From: DATMER01 sp035536935
GTDB lineage: Bacteria; Acidobacteriota; Thermoanaerobaculia; Multivoradales; UBA5704
Assembly (NCBI GenBank): GCA_035536935.1
Contig: DATLNC010000280.1
Coordinates: forward strand, 1-25,569
Direction of reading: 5' to 3'
DNA: 25,569 bases
The position numbers and the translations under genes are program-made. The notes under the pieces were generated by a model. That model was not told the DNA's origin and searched no databases. It was given only the letters and a program-made list of their open reading frames with translations. Below are positions 17,501-25,202 of this stretch, in pieces; the stretch's first letter is position 1; each line of letters begins with the position of its first letter.

Positions 17501-19035
17501 GTACCTGCCGGCTGAACGTCAAGTGGGACGCCGCCACCCCGGGTTGCGGCTCGACCACGATCTCCTACGACGTCTACCGCAGCACCGATCCCAATTTCAC
17601 CCCCTCGGCCGGCAACCGGATTGCCATGGGCGTCACCGGCACCAGCTACGCCGACGACCGCGTGGCGAGCGGGACCCGCTACACCTACATCGTCCGGGCC
17701 GTGGCCTCCAACGGCAACACGGAAGGCAACCTGGCGCGGCGCACCGAGGCCCCCGCGGGCCAGCTCACGCCGGGCACCTTCCAGGATGACGCCGGCGATG
17801 CCCTGCCGGTCAAGCTCCGCGGCTGGGCGGTCCGGGCTTCCGGACTGAACAACGCCACCAAGCACCACGCCACCAGCGCCGCCGGCAACTATGCACCCAA
17901 CTCCTGCATGGGCCTGGAGAGCGACACGATCCGCCTCGGGGCGAATCCGGCGCTCTCCTTCCGCTCGCGCTATGACATGGAAACCGGCTGGGACGGCGGC
18001 TATGTCGAGGTGGCGACCGAGGACAGCGGCTTCACCAACTGGTCCAAGCTCGGCAGCGTGAACTATCCGGCCGTCATGGGCGGACCGCTCGGCGATCCCG
18101 CCTGCGGCGGCCCCGGCTTCGCCGACGGCCAGCCGGCGTTCACGGGCACCTCGCTCCTCGACCAGTGGTCGAACCATTCCGGGTCGCTGTCGGCCTACGC
18201 CGGCAAGGCGATCCGCATCCGCTTCCTGTTCAGCTCCGACGGCTCGACCGAGCAGGGCGGCTGGTTCGTGGACGACGTGAAGGTCACGGACGCCAAGCTG
18301 GCGGGTCCCTGCCGCAACTGCCACGAGGTGGACGACTCCGATCCGGCGGTGGAGCACTACTCCTTCTTCTACAAGGCCGACCCGAACGCCTCCAACGGCG
18401 GATACACCATCCGAACGGGGAGGAAGGCGCAGGACCCGCAACCCTACGTGCGGCTGGCCTTCCAGGGCGACGCCATCACCTACCACTACGCAACGTCCAA
18501 CAAGGGCGGAACGGCCGACGTCTTCATCGACGGCCAGCTCCGCGAGACCCTGTCCTACCTCGGCCCGACGCCCGCCGTGACGTTCGGCGCCTCGAAGACC
18601 TACTCCGGCCTCGGGACCGGGCCTCACGAGATCAAGATCGTCCTCCAGTCCCTGGCGGTCTACGTGGACGGCTTCACCCTGGCCGATTGCGGCGGGGCCA
18701 ACGCCTCCGCGGTCGAGTACACCACCACGACCACGACCAGCCAGGGCGACCTGAGCCTCGGTCCGATCGTGACCAAGCAGGTTCAGGTGGGAGCGAACGA
18801 CCGGGTCGTCTCGGTGCTCGTGGAGGGGGGCAGCCAGGCCATGACGGTCCGGCTCCTCGATCCTCTCGGGCTCGTCGTGGCCACGGGAGGCTCGCTCCTC
18901 CAGGGATTCACGGATTCAGGAGTCGACGCGTCCGTGTCGAAGCCAGGGAGCTACACCGTCCAGGTGCTGAGACCACTGGGTGTCACCAGCGGCCAGGTCG
19001 GGATCAGCATCGCCAGGACGTCGAAGGTTCCTTAG
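14524..19035 (+). CDS. Secreted multidomain zinc metallopeptidase (fungalysin/M36-like gluzincin) with fibronectin III domains
   Basis: Protein of 1503 residues. An N-terminal signal peptide (MNRLLSAALAVLGG and on) leads to a fungalysin/thermolysin-type propeptide with FNQVINGIPVEGSFVVF. The catalytic domain has HEFGH at 495-499 and the probable third zinc ligand in GEAMGD (E517), the gluzincin pattern. Accessory domains follow: three fibronectin III-like units at about 777-872, 878-965 and 975-1076, and a MAM/immune-inhibitor-A-like beta-sandwich at about 1083-1258 ending GGWFVDDVKVTD. Next is an unassigned lectin-like segment at about 1278-1395, then a C-terminal domain resembling bacterial pre-peptidase C-terminal domains. 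Many cysteines suggest disulfides outside the cytoplasm. The protein likely degrades extracellular protein. An intrinsic terminator follows directly, so it is probably transcribed alone. Exact MEROPS family is uncertain; the zinc-peptidase call is strong. Confidence 0.88.
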   Translation: MNRLLSAALAVLGGFVLATILPATVVPQPEPLHSLVVAPAGFVATPAPRPLSLVQSELSPATLDDVSAFQSAAGGAWTFWIDRRSGAVALVEGQGIPWATGQTNAAALEAKARALISEYPALFHVPASQLVLDTRSTRRFGDRGQFWNVAFNQVINGIPVEGSFVVFRVAHGNLVQFGVNRAIPASAGVEGIAPTLTAGQAKANLGQFLGGLLADDKFLQDGVLSWVQRGAADEVGYTGPIGAGWQPALVYRFLFTRADSLGTWLALVDARNGQVVRFIDSNDYVSVLKGSALTEANCTDPSNCVPGTAAELPVTLPNAKLNFVGGSCSGAGCFTNSAGAFNWPAGAVSATTTLQGKYFNFVDICGPIAGTGLAPANPDLGTSDPLANVNTDCFPAHRESAPNSGLLTGGPGDTHSARTMYYHLNLINEKSRYYLPHNDWLKGVDGGDAVPTVATNVPPACNAFWAGGANLFVFMRLTPGLGCNNTGEVPVVGLHEFGHGLDQHDGTGNAPESATGEAMGDTFALLQGQEACFGSGFRLPNPTNPWGNTAGYGDATTGSKSRLCTGVRELDYTRLCSRGSAPDCAAPRDPDAPNGSRSGLNPPANPADAGTPARWNHLIDTAPVGVADGKSNFYNCGPPEDDGCAGPLNHGCHCESQIASQANWDLAKQLISSEFGGNVYAQPPGPTEVSGWQYMDRLWYLTRDIAVSGYSATGPFPEGTTNGCTVTDWYSTYRFIDDDNGNLADGTPHADILFSAFDLHGIACGAASDATNQGSGCPAPIAASTASTCGANAPVQLTWTPSADTTEYRVLRNTLGCGFGFTPVGTVGGSRTYFEDSQVAPDVTYYYSIQPVGQNASCYGQVSNCVTVTTSACGASAVPAPAQVTLSNAGANAIQVNWTAAPGAGSYKILRKAGVCSSTAPESAVGTASGTSFVDQDRIVGGETYSYRVASAAGTCASCAGAASACQSITATGACNAPPTFAGVKSVASSTDGTCRLNVKWDAATPGCGSTTISYDVYRSTDPNFTPSAGNRIAMGVTGTSYADDRVASGTRYTYIVRAVASNGNTEGNLARRTEAPAGQLTPGTFQDDAGDALPVKLRGWAVRASGLNNATKHHATSAAGNYAPNSCMGLESDTIRLGANPALSFRSRYDMETGWDGGYVEVATEDSGFTNWSKLGSVNYPAVMGGPLGDPACGGPGFADGQPAFTGTSLLDQWSNHSGSLSAYAGKAIRIRFLFSSDGSTEQGGWFVDDVKVTDAKLAGPCRNCHEVDDSDPAVEHYSFFYKADPNASNGGYTIRTGRKAQDPQPYVRLAFQGDAITYHYATSNKGGTADVFIDGQLRETLSYLGPTPAVTFGASKTYSGLGTGPHEIKIVLQSLAVYVDGFTLADCGGANASAVEYTTTTTTSQGDLSLGPIVTKQVQVGANDRVVSVLVEGGSQAMTVRLLDPLGLVVATGGSLLQGFTDSGVDASVSKPGSYTVQVLRPLGVTSGQVGISIARTSKVP

Positions 19036-19053
19036 CGCGGCCGGATCCTCCTC

Positions 19054-19090
19054 AGGCCGCCGGGTTTCTGCCACCCGGCGGCCTCTTTTT
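19054..19090 (+). terminator. Rho-independent terminator after the peptidase gene
   Basis: A perfect 12-bp stem (19054-19065 with 19073-19084; left arm AGGCCGCCGGGT) with a 7-nt loop TTCTGCC is followed by CTTTTT at 19085-19090. It begins 18 bases after the stop codon and ends 23 bases before the next start, so the downstream gene must use its own promoter or read-through. Confidence 0.92.
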
Positions 19091-19113
19091 ATCCCCCTGC
19101 TATCCTTCTCCGG

Positions 19114-21114
19114 ATGAGGTGGCTTGCTCTACCGGTCCTGCTGGCACTGCTTGCGCTCGCAGCCAGGCCCGCTCCGCCCCCGAGCGTCATCCTCCTCACA
19201 CTGGACACGACCCGCGCCGACGCCCTGGGAGCGGGCACGCCGGTGCTCAGCGCCCTCGCGGCCCGCGGAACACGCTGGCACCAGGCGGTCACGCCCACGC
19301 CGTTGACCCTCCCTGCCCATACCTCGCTCCTCACCGGCCTCGTGCCGCCCGAGCACGGGCTCCGGGACAACGGCACGACCGTGCTCTCCAAGGACGTGCC
19401 CACCCTGGCCGCGGTTTTCTCTGCCCGCGGCTATGTCACCGCGGCGTTCGTGGCCTCGCGGGTCCTCGACCGCCGCTTCGGGCTGGCCCGCGGCTTCGGG
19501 CATTACGACGACAAGGCTCCCGCCGAGCAGATCGGCGAGTACGGCTATCCCGAGCGCAATGCCCGGCAGATGACCGACGCCGCCCTCGCATGGCTGGCGA
19601 AGCGGCCGGCGGGCAAACCTCTCTTCCTCTGGGTTCACTACTACGACCCGCACGCGCCGTACGACCCGCCGGGCGTGGACCCCCGGGCCGGCGATCGCCA
19701 GAGGTACGCCGGCGAGGTCGCCTACATGGACCGCGAGATCGGCCGCCTTCTGGCCAGGCTGCCGGCCGACTCCCTGATCGCCGCGGTGGGGGACCATGGC
19801 GAGGCCCTGGGCGAGCACGGGGAGCGGACCCACGGCATCTTCCTCTACCAGCCGACGATGCATGTCCCGCTGATCCTGGCAGGCCCCGGCGTGCCGCGGG
19901 GGAAAGCGGTGGCGGAGACGGCCCCGACGGTCCGGCTGGCCTCGACCCTGCTGCGCCTCTCAGGGGGGGCGGGAGCTCCCGCGGCCGGATTCGGCGAGCC
20001 ACTCCCGGGGCTGGGAGGGAAAGCTGCCGGTCCCGTCTACCTGGAGAGCCGCTTCCCCCTGAGCGCCTATGGTTGGAGCCCTCTGGAAGGGATGTCCGAC
20101 GGCCGCTGGAAGCTGATCGTGGCTCCGCGTCCGGAGCTGTACGACCTCGGGTCCGACCCCAGGGAGACCCGGAATCTCTTGAATGACCAGCGGGAGCAGG
20201 CACGCCGGCTCAAGGGAGCGCTCCAGACGGCGCAGCGTTCTTTCAAAACCCGTAAGGCCGAGGCGGCCGATCCCGAGCTGGCGCGCTCGCTCCAGAGCCT
20301 CGGCTATGCCTCGGGCTCCGGGTCCAGCGGCAAGGGCACGCTCGATCCCAAGGACGGCGTCCCTCTTCTCGCGGAGTTCATGGCGGCCAAGGATCTGACG
20401 CAGCAGGGGGAGGCGAAGGCGGCGGCGGCGAAGCTGACCGGGCTGGTGCGCCGCAGCCCGGGCAACATCCCGTTCCTGACCGCCCTCGCGACCGCGCAGC
20501 TCGCCGGCGGCGATGCCGATGCCGCCATCGCCACCTACCGCCGGACCGCGCAGGAGAACCCCCGCCTCGACTTCCTGCACGAGAACCTGGCCGACGCCTA
20601 TGCCCACCTCGGCCGCATGGAAGAGGCGCGGAAGGAGTACGAGCTGACGCTGGAGCTGAACCCCCGCTTCGCCGCCGCCTGGTGGGGCCTGGCCGACCTG
20701 GCCCAGAAGGCGGGAAAGCCAGCGGAGGTGCGCCGGCTGCTCGCCGAAGCCGTGAACGCCGGCACGGAGAGCGTTTCCATTCTGGTGCGCCTGGCCGAGG
20801 CCGAGGCCAAGGCCGGGGACGCCGCGGCCTCGGAGCGTCGCTTCCAGCAAGCGGTGGAGCTCGCGCCGGCCTGGCTGCCGGCCTGGCTGGTCTGGGGTCA
20901 GCTCGCGGAGAACCAGGGCCAGCTCGATCGGGCCCTGGAGCGCTACCTCAAAGCCGCCGAGGTCGGACCCGGCCAGCCCGCGCCGCTCCTCGGAGCCGGC
21001 CGCGTCCTGCAGAAGAAGGGCGACCGCCAGGGAGCCCGGCAATACCTGGAGAGGGTGATTGCGGTTGCCCCGGGCTCCGCCGAAGCTCGGGAGGCCCGGC
21101 GGTTGTTAGGGTAG
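19114..21114 (+). CDS. Sulfatase-like hydrolase (alkaline phosphatase superfamily, Thr-type) fused to TPR repeats
   Basis: Protein of 666 residues. A short hydrophobic N-terminus (about 1-20) suggests export or membrane anchoring. The sulfatase-like domain spans about 23-400: LLTLDTTRADALG with metal ligand D31, PLTLPAHTSLLTG at 63-75, HYYDPHAPY near 175-183, and GDHGEALGEHG with D227 and H228. At the place of the C/S-x-P-x-R formylglycine motif the sequence is T65-L-P-A-H69. The usual modifiable Cys/Ser is therefore Thr and the Arg is His. This resembles Thr-nucleophile phosphotransferases of the superfamily rather than formylglycine sulfatases, so a phosphodiester, phosphoglycerol or phosphoethanolamine substrate is as likely as a sulfate ester. 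About five TPR-like helical pairs fill 420-666 (for example KEYELTLELNPRFAAAWWGLADL). The ATG at 19114 gives a signal-like start; no Shine-Dalgarno is evident. Confidence 0.88.
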   Translation: MRWLALPVLLALLALAARPAPPPSVILLTLDTTRADALGAGTPVLSALAARGTRWHQAVTPTPLTLPAHTSLLTGLVPPEHGLRDNGTTVLSKDVPTLAAVFSARGYVTAAFVASRVLDRRFGLARGFGHYDDKAPAEQIGEYGYPERNARQMTDAALAWLAKRPAGKPLFLWVHYYDPHAPYDPPGVDPRAGDRQRYAGEVAYMDREIGRLLARLPADSLIAAVGDHGEALGEHGERTHGIFLYQPTMHVPLILAGPGVPRGKAVAETAPTVRLASTLLRLSGGAGAPAAGFGEPLPGLGGKAAGPVYLESRFPLSAYGWSPLEGMSDGRWKLIVAPRPELYDLGSDPRETRNLLNDQREQARRLKGALQTAQRSFKTRKAEAADPELARSLQSLGYASGSGSSGKGTLDPKDGVPLLAEFMAAKDLTQQGEAKAAAAKLTGLVRRSPGNIPFLTALATAQLAGGDADAAIATYRRTAQENPRLDFLHENLADAYAHLGRMEEARKEYELTLELNPRFAAAWWGLADLAQKAGKPAEVRRLLAEAVNAGTESVSILVRLAEAEAKAGDAAASERRFQQAVELAPAWLPAWLVWGQLAENQGQLDRALERYLKAAEVGPGQPAPLLGAGRVLQKKGDRQGARQYLERVIAVAPGSAEAREARRLLG

Positions 21115-21115
21115 G

Positions 21116-21218
21116 CCGGAAAGGACATCAAGGACCTCAAGGACCTCAAGGACACCAGGGACGAAGAACCTGTCCTTGCAGTCCTTGAGGTCCTTGCAGT
21201 CCTTGAGGTCCTTTCCGG
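21116..21218. repeat. Long imperfect hairpin made of 9-nt tandem units, possible bidirectional terminator
   Basis: Left arm 21116-21161 and right arm 21173-21218 are reverse complements over 46 nt with about seven mismatches, around an 11-nt loop. Each arm is a tandem series of nonamers: AAGGACATC, AAGGACCTC (twice) and AAGGACACC on the left; TCCTTGCAG and TCCTTGAGG alternating on the right. The outermost bases, CCGGAAAGGAC and GTCCTTTCCGG, pair perfectly. The hairpin fills the whole gap between two convergent genes, so it could end transcription from both sides, although no long T tract follows either arm. Confidence 0.8.
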
Positions 21219-21219
21219 C

Positions 21220-22767
21220 TTACGGTGCCACGCGCCCGCGCAGGCTGCGCAGCTCCCGGTCTTCCGGCCAGCGTGCGATGCCTCTGTCCAGGATCTCGAC
21301 CGTCCCGCTCACATCCCCGACCTCATAGGCCAGCCCGGCGAGCGCCTTGGCCGCGCCGGGTCCTTGTGCCTCGATCTCAGGCCATAGCTCGCCGATCTTG
21401 CTCCCCTGGAGGTAGCGCAGCTCCAGGTCTCCGGGAGCGACCGCGAGCCCCCGGGCCGCCGATTCCGCCGCGGCTTCGCGCCTCCCCCTCTGGAGGTGGA
21501 TCACCGCGAGATAGCGGTAGCCCTCCACGAAGTCCTGCTTGATCTCCACCGCCTCTTCATAGGAAGCGCGCGCTTCGTCCAACCGGCCGGTGCGGTACTG
21601 GATCTCCCCGAGCAGGGCGCGGGGCACGTGCGAACCGGGATGGTCCCGCGACAGGTCGGACAGCTGTTTCGTGGCCGCGGTCAGATCCCCCCGGTCGCGG
21701 GCCAGCAGGGCCTCGTCGAGCCGGCGCTTCAGATCCTCCTCGGCATTGCCGGCCCGCCCGTGCATTACCAGAGCGAGGCAGGCGAGCGCCGCCATCAGCG
21801 CGGGCGCGGCCCAGCGGTTCCGGCGTCCGAACCGGAGCACCAGCACGGAGAATCCGGGCAGCGCCGAGAAGATCAGGGGAGGGAGGGCCAGCGCGCCGAC
21901 CACGGCTCCGGCCGCGACACCGGAGCCGATTCCAGGCCAGATCGCCTGGAGCGCCACCGCCGCCGCCGGGATCACCGACGCCAGCAGCACGGGCCGGCCC
22001 ACCAGAAACAGCTCCACCAGGGCCACATCGAGGAGGACGATCCCCAGGGCGGCCGCGGGGAGCAGGCCGCCGGAAAACGCGTCGTCCTGGACCGGCGAGC
22101 GCAGGGCGAGCCAGAGCACGAGCCCGAGGAGCAGCCAATGCGCGGGATCCAGCCCCGGGAGCCACAGATGGGCGGCCATGTGCAGTGGAAAGAGCAGGAG
22201 CGACAGGAAACGGACCCGGTGTCCGGCGGGCGCGGCGAGCGCGGGCGCGGTCAGGACCAGGAAGGGGAGCAGGAAGTCGGTGCCGACGAAGAACCAGTCC
22301 ACCAAGCCGATCCAGGGGACGTGCAGGAGCACCTCGCTGCCCCCGGGCACGGTCCAGTGCCACCAGCCGGCGGCTATCGCTGCAGTTTCCACCGCCCAAC
22401 TGATCGCCCCCAGGAACAGGCACCCCCAGGCCACCTGAAGGAAGAGCCGCGGCCCCTTCTTCTCCTGGCGCGCGAACCGCTCCCCTAGCCACCAGGCCAG
22501 ATAGGCGACGATCGCCCAGCCCGCAATCTCCTGAAGCGACACGCCGAAGACGCTCAACAGCGGGTCGCGGATCTGGTAGGGGAGCGATGCTCCGAGCCCC
22601 TCGCGCGTCACCCAGGCCACTGCCATCCCGCGTAGCAGGCCGTATACCGTCACCGAGATCCAGAACGCGATCGCCCGCCGGCGCGGCAGGGACCGCCAGG
22701 AGTGCCACACCAGCAGGGCGAGCACCACCAGTGAGGGGAGGGCCAGGATCAGGACGCGCGGCTCCAT
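21220..22767 (-). CDS. Polytopic membrane protein with C-terminal TPR repeats, function unknown
   Basis: Protein of 515 residues if the ATG at 22767 is used. I chose it because it puts a hydrophobic helix (VLILALPSLVVLALLVW) at the N-terminus; the frame is open further upstream to 22989, but that stretch is Arg/Ser-rich and overlaps the divergent gene. About ten to eleven hydrophobic segments fill residues 1-340, with Trp-rich loops such as GWWHWTVP and VPWIGLVDWFFVGTDFL. The remaining 170 residues hold TPR-like helical pairs (ARASYEEAVEIKQDFVEGYRYLAVIHL). The loop pattern is loosely reminiscent of the carotenoid-biosynthesis (CruF-like) membrane family, but I cannot support that assignment. 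The gene converges on the TPR-fused sulfatase-like gene and diverges from the hydrolase gene with only 56 bp between starts. Confidence 0.82.
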   Translation of the reverse strand: MEPRVLILALPSLVVLALLVWHSWRSLPRRRAIAFWISVTVYGLLRGMAVAWVTREGLGASLPYQIRDPLLSVFGVSLQEIAGWAIVAYLAWWLGERFARQEKKGPRLFLQVAWGCLFLGAISWAVETAAIAAGWWHWTVPGGSEVLLHVPWIGLVDWFFVGTDFLLPFLVLTAPALAAPAGHRVRFLSLLLFPLHMAAHLWLPGLDPAHWLLLGLVLWLALRSPVQDDAFSGGLLPAAALGIVLLDVALVELFLVGRPVLLASVIPAAAVALQAIWPGIGSGVAAGAVVGALALPPLIFSALPGFSVLVLRFGRRNRWAAPALMAALACLALVMHGRAGNAEEDLKRRLDEALLARDRGDLTAATKQLSDLSRDHPGSHVPRALLGEIQYRTGRLDEARASYEEAVEIKQDFVEGYRYLAVIHLQRGRREAAAESAARGLAVAPGDLELRYLQGSKIGELWPEIEAQGPGAAKALAGLAYEVGDVSGTVEILDRGIARWPEDRELRSLRGRVAP

Positions 22768-22823
22768 GGGTGGGTGAAAGCCTAGCACCGCCCGGCACGA
22801 AAGCTGCAAAGTCCCCGCTCGCC
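22768..22823. promoter_or_regulatory. Short divergent intergenic region
   Basis: Only 56 bp separate the chosen starts of the membrane/TPR gene and the secreted hydrolase gene, so promoters for the two genes would overlap each other or lie within the opposite gene. No clear Shine-Dalgarno sequence is seen before either start, which leaves both starts somewhat uncertain. Confidence 0.4.
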
Positions 22824-25178
22824 GTGAAGTCTTCTGCCCTGATCTTCTCCATTGCTGTACTCCTGGCTGCGCCGCCGCTCCTGGCTCAGTGCCAGACCTA
22901 CTCCGGCCTGACCTATGGCACCTATCAGGACGCCGCCGGCCAGACCCAGGATCTGAAGCTGGAGCTGCTCGTGCCCTCGACTGCGACACCGGCGGCCCCC
23001 GTGCCGGCCGTGGTCTACATCCACGGCGGCGGATGGTTCAACGGCAGCCGGCTGCCCATCCCGACCGGGGTTTCGGACCTCTGCTCCAAGGGCTATGCGG
23101 TCGCGAGCATCGACTACCGCCTCTCGGATACGGCCATCTGGCCAGCCCAGATCCAGGACTCCAAGGGGGCGGTGCGCTGGCTGCGCGCCCATGCCGCCAC
23201 CTACAACCTCGACCCGGACCGTTTCGCTGCCTGGGGCGTTTCCGCGGGTGCCCAGCTCGCCTCCATGCTCGGGACCTCCGGGGACGAGGGGACGGTCACG
23301 GTCGGCAATTTCACGGCCGACCTGGAGGGTGCGACCGGGGGCAATACGGGTTTCTCCAGCCGCGTCCAGGCCGTGGTGAGCTGGTACGGCTACGGCGACA
23401 TGCTCCAGATGAATTTCTATCCGAGCACCCAGAATCACGACACGAACGGCTCCCCCGAGAGCCGGCTGGTCGGCGACTGGATCCAGAAGGTGCCGGAGCG
23501 CACGGCCACGGCCAACGCCGGCACCTTCGCCTCGCCGGACGATCCGCCCTTCCTGGTCATGCACGGCACGATCGACGACCTGGTCCCGTTCAACCAGAGC
23601 GAGCTGCTGGTGGACGCCCTGCGCCGCAACGGGGTCCGGGTCACCTGGGTGCCGGTCCCGAACGTCGGCCACGGCGGCACCGCCTTCACCACCACCGCGA
23701 ACCACCAGACCGTCTACGACTTCCTCAAGGCCGCGCTGCTCGACCTCCCGGCCACGACGGTCCGGGTGGTGGCCGCGGACGCCTCCGCCTCCGAGGCAGC
23801 CTCCGGAGCAGGTACTGGGACCGCGACCTTCACGGTCTCGCGCACCGGGAGCACGGCGTCGCCCCTCACCGTGCGCTGGGCGCCCGGAGGCACGGCGCGG
23901 ATCGGCACCGACTACAGCCTGACAGCGCCATGGTCGGTCGTCATCCCCGCGGGAGCCGCCTCCGCCAACCTGACGCTCACGCCGGTGAACGACCTGCTCG
24001 TCGAGGGGGACGAGACCGCCGTGATCAAGCTGGTCAGCCATCCCGCCTACCGGATCGACGATACCGGCGGCTCCGCTACCGCGGTCCTCTCCGACAACGA
24101 CATGGCTCCCGGATTGCCGGAGGTCACGATCGAGGCGGCCGATCCCGCCGCCTCCGAGGTGGGGCCGGACGGCGGCTCCTTCACGATCTCGGTGAGCCCC
24201 TCGCCGGCCTCCGACCTCCTCGTCCGTTACGAGGTGACTGGCACGGCCACCAACGGGGAAGACTTCGCCGCGCTCTCCGGAGAGCTGACCGTACCGGCCG
24301 GCATCTCCTCCGTCGATCTGGACGTCACGGTGCTGAGCGACTCGCGGCTGGAGCCCTCCGAGACCGTGATCCTCTCCCTGTCCCCCGGCCGCTTCTACGA
24401 GGTGGGCCCGCAGCCCACCGCGAGCGTCCACATCCTGGAGCTGGACGACGAGTCGCCCATGCCGGTCATCTCCGTCTCGGCTGCCGATCCCTACGTCTCC
24501 GAGCCCGGCGGGGACAAAGGCTCCTTCTCCATCACGCGCACGGGCTCCACGGCCTCCTCGCTGCTCATCGAACTGGTGGCGGGGGGGAGCACCCAGGCGG
24601 GGACCGACTACTTCGGCCTGTCCTCCGCCGTCATGTTCGGCAAGGACGTGTCGCGGATCTCCATCGTGGTCGAGGCGAAGGACGACATGCTGGCGGAGGG
24701 GCCGGAGACGGTCACCCTGGCCGTGGCGCCGGGGGCGTCCTTTCTCCTGGGTCCCTACGCCAGCAGCACGCTGACGATTGCGGACGACGAGTCGCTGGGC
24801 GCCGATGGCTTTTATCCGCTGACGCCCTGCCGGCTGGTGGACACCCGCGGCCCGGCCGGCCCTTGGGGCAAGCCCCGTCTTCAGGCGGGGGAGGTCCGCG
24901 TGTTCGAGCTGGGCGGCCGCTGCGGCATCCCGCCCGACGCCATCGCCCTGTCGCTGAACGTGACCGTGGCGAGCCCCGACTCGCCGGGCTTCGTGACCCT
25001 GTTCGAGAGCGGGGCTCCGCGCCCGAATGCGTTCATGGACACCTTTGGGGCCGGCCAGACGCGGGGGAACAACGCCATCGCCAAGCTGACCGGCTTTCCC
25101 CCGAGCCTCGCCGTCTATTGCGGCGCCGCCACGGGCGGGCTCGACCTGATCCTCGACGTGAACGGTTACTTCCGGTAA
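22824..25178 (+). CDS. Secreted alpha/beta hydrolase (esterase/lipase-like) with three Calx-beta domains and an adhesion-like C-terminus
   Basis: Protein of 784 residues starting at GTG 22824, which gives a clean signal peptide (SALIFSIAVLLAAPPLLAQ). The frame is open to 22587, but the added residues are Arg/Pro-rich and lie over the divergent gene. The hydrolase domain (about 25-305) has the oxyanion motif HGGG at 67-70, nucleophile Ser140 in WGVSAGAQ, acid Asp251 or Asp252 in HGTIDDLVPF, and His283 in VGHGG: a complete triad. It resembles the BD-FAE/carboxylesterase group. Three Calx-beta-like repeats follow at about 313-427, 433-545 and 549-659, each with a DxxxEGxET-like turn (LVEGDETAVIKL, LEPSETVILSL, LAEGPETVTLAV). 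The last 125 residues form a domain beginning FYPLTPCRLVDTR and ending DVNGYFR, which I recognise as recurring at the C-terminus of large secreted bacterial proteins. Likely an extracellular ester or polysaccharide-ester hydrolase; the substrate is unknown. Confidence 0.9.
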   Translation: MKSSALIFSIAVLLAAPPLLAQCQTYSGLTYGTYQDAAGQTQDLKLELLVPSTATPAAPVPAVVYIHGGGWFNGSRLPIPTGVSDLCSKGYAVASIDYRLSDTAIWPAQIQDSKGAVRWLRAHAATYNLDPDRFAAWGVSAGAQLASMLGTSGDEGTVTVGNFTADLEGATGGNTGFSSRVQAVVSWYGYGDMLQMNFYPSTQNHDTNGSPESRLVGDWIQKVPERTATANAGTFASPDDPPFLVMHGTIDDLVPFNQSELLVDALRRNGVRVTWVPVPNVGHGGTAFTTTANHQTVYDFLKAALLDLPATTVRVVAADASASEAASGAGTGTATFTVSRTGSTASPLTVRWAPGGTARIGTDYSLTAPWSVVIPAGAASANLTLTPVNDLLVEGDETAVIKLVSHPAYRIDDTGGSATAVLSDNDMAPGLPEVTIEAADPAASEVGPDGGSFTISVSPSPASDLLVRYEVTGTATNGEDFAALSGELTVPAGISSVDLDVTVLSDSRLEPSETVILSLSPGRFYEVGPQPTASVHILELDDESPMPVISVSAADPYVSEPGGDKGSFSITRTGSTASSLLIELVAGGSTQAGTDYFGLSSAVMFGKDVSRISIVVEAKDDMLAEGPETVTLAVAPGASFLLGPYASSTLTIADDESLGADGFYPLTPCRLVDTRGPAGPWGKPRLQAGEVRVFELGGRCGIPPDAIALSLNVTVASPDSPGFVTLFESGAPRPNAFMDTFGAGQTRGNNAIAKLTGFPPSLAVYCGAATGGLDLILDVNGYFR

Positions 25179-25202
25179 CGGCATCCCCCTTGCAGCCTCT
25201 GA

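Noticed and set aside
14422..18627. Minus-strand open frame of 1401 codons opposite the peptidase
   Set aside because: It mirrors the coding strand of a clear metallopeptidase, has no motifs and consists of low-information Val/Gly/Arg-rich sequence.
19114..21114. Standard formylglycine-dependent sulfatase call
   Set aside because: The Cys/Ser-x-Pro-x-Arg motif is absent (Thr-Leu-Pro-Ala-His instead), so a plain sulfatase label would overstate the evidence.
22587..22823. N-terminal extension of the secreted hydrolase
   Set aside because: Arg/Pro-rich and antisense to the membrane/TPR gene; starting at GTG 22824 gives a proper signal peptide.
22768..22989. N-terminal extension of the membrane/TPR protein
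   Set aside because: Hydrophilic Arg/Ser-rich stretch overlapping the hydrolase signal peptide region; ATG 22767 starts at a membrane helix.
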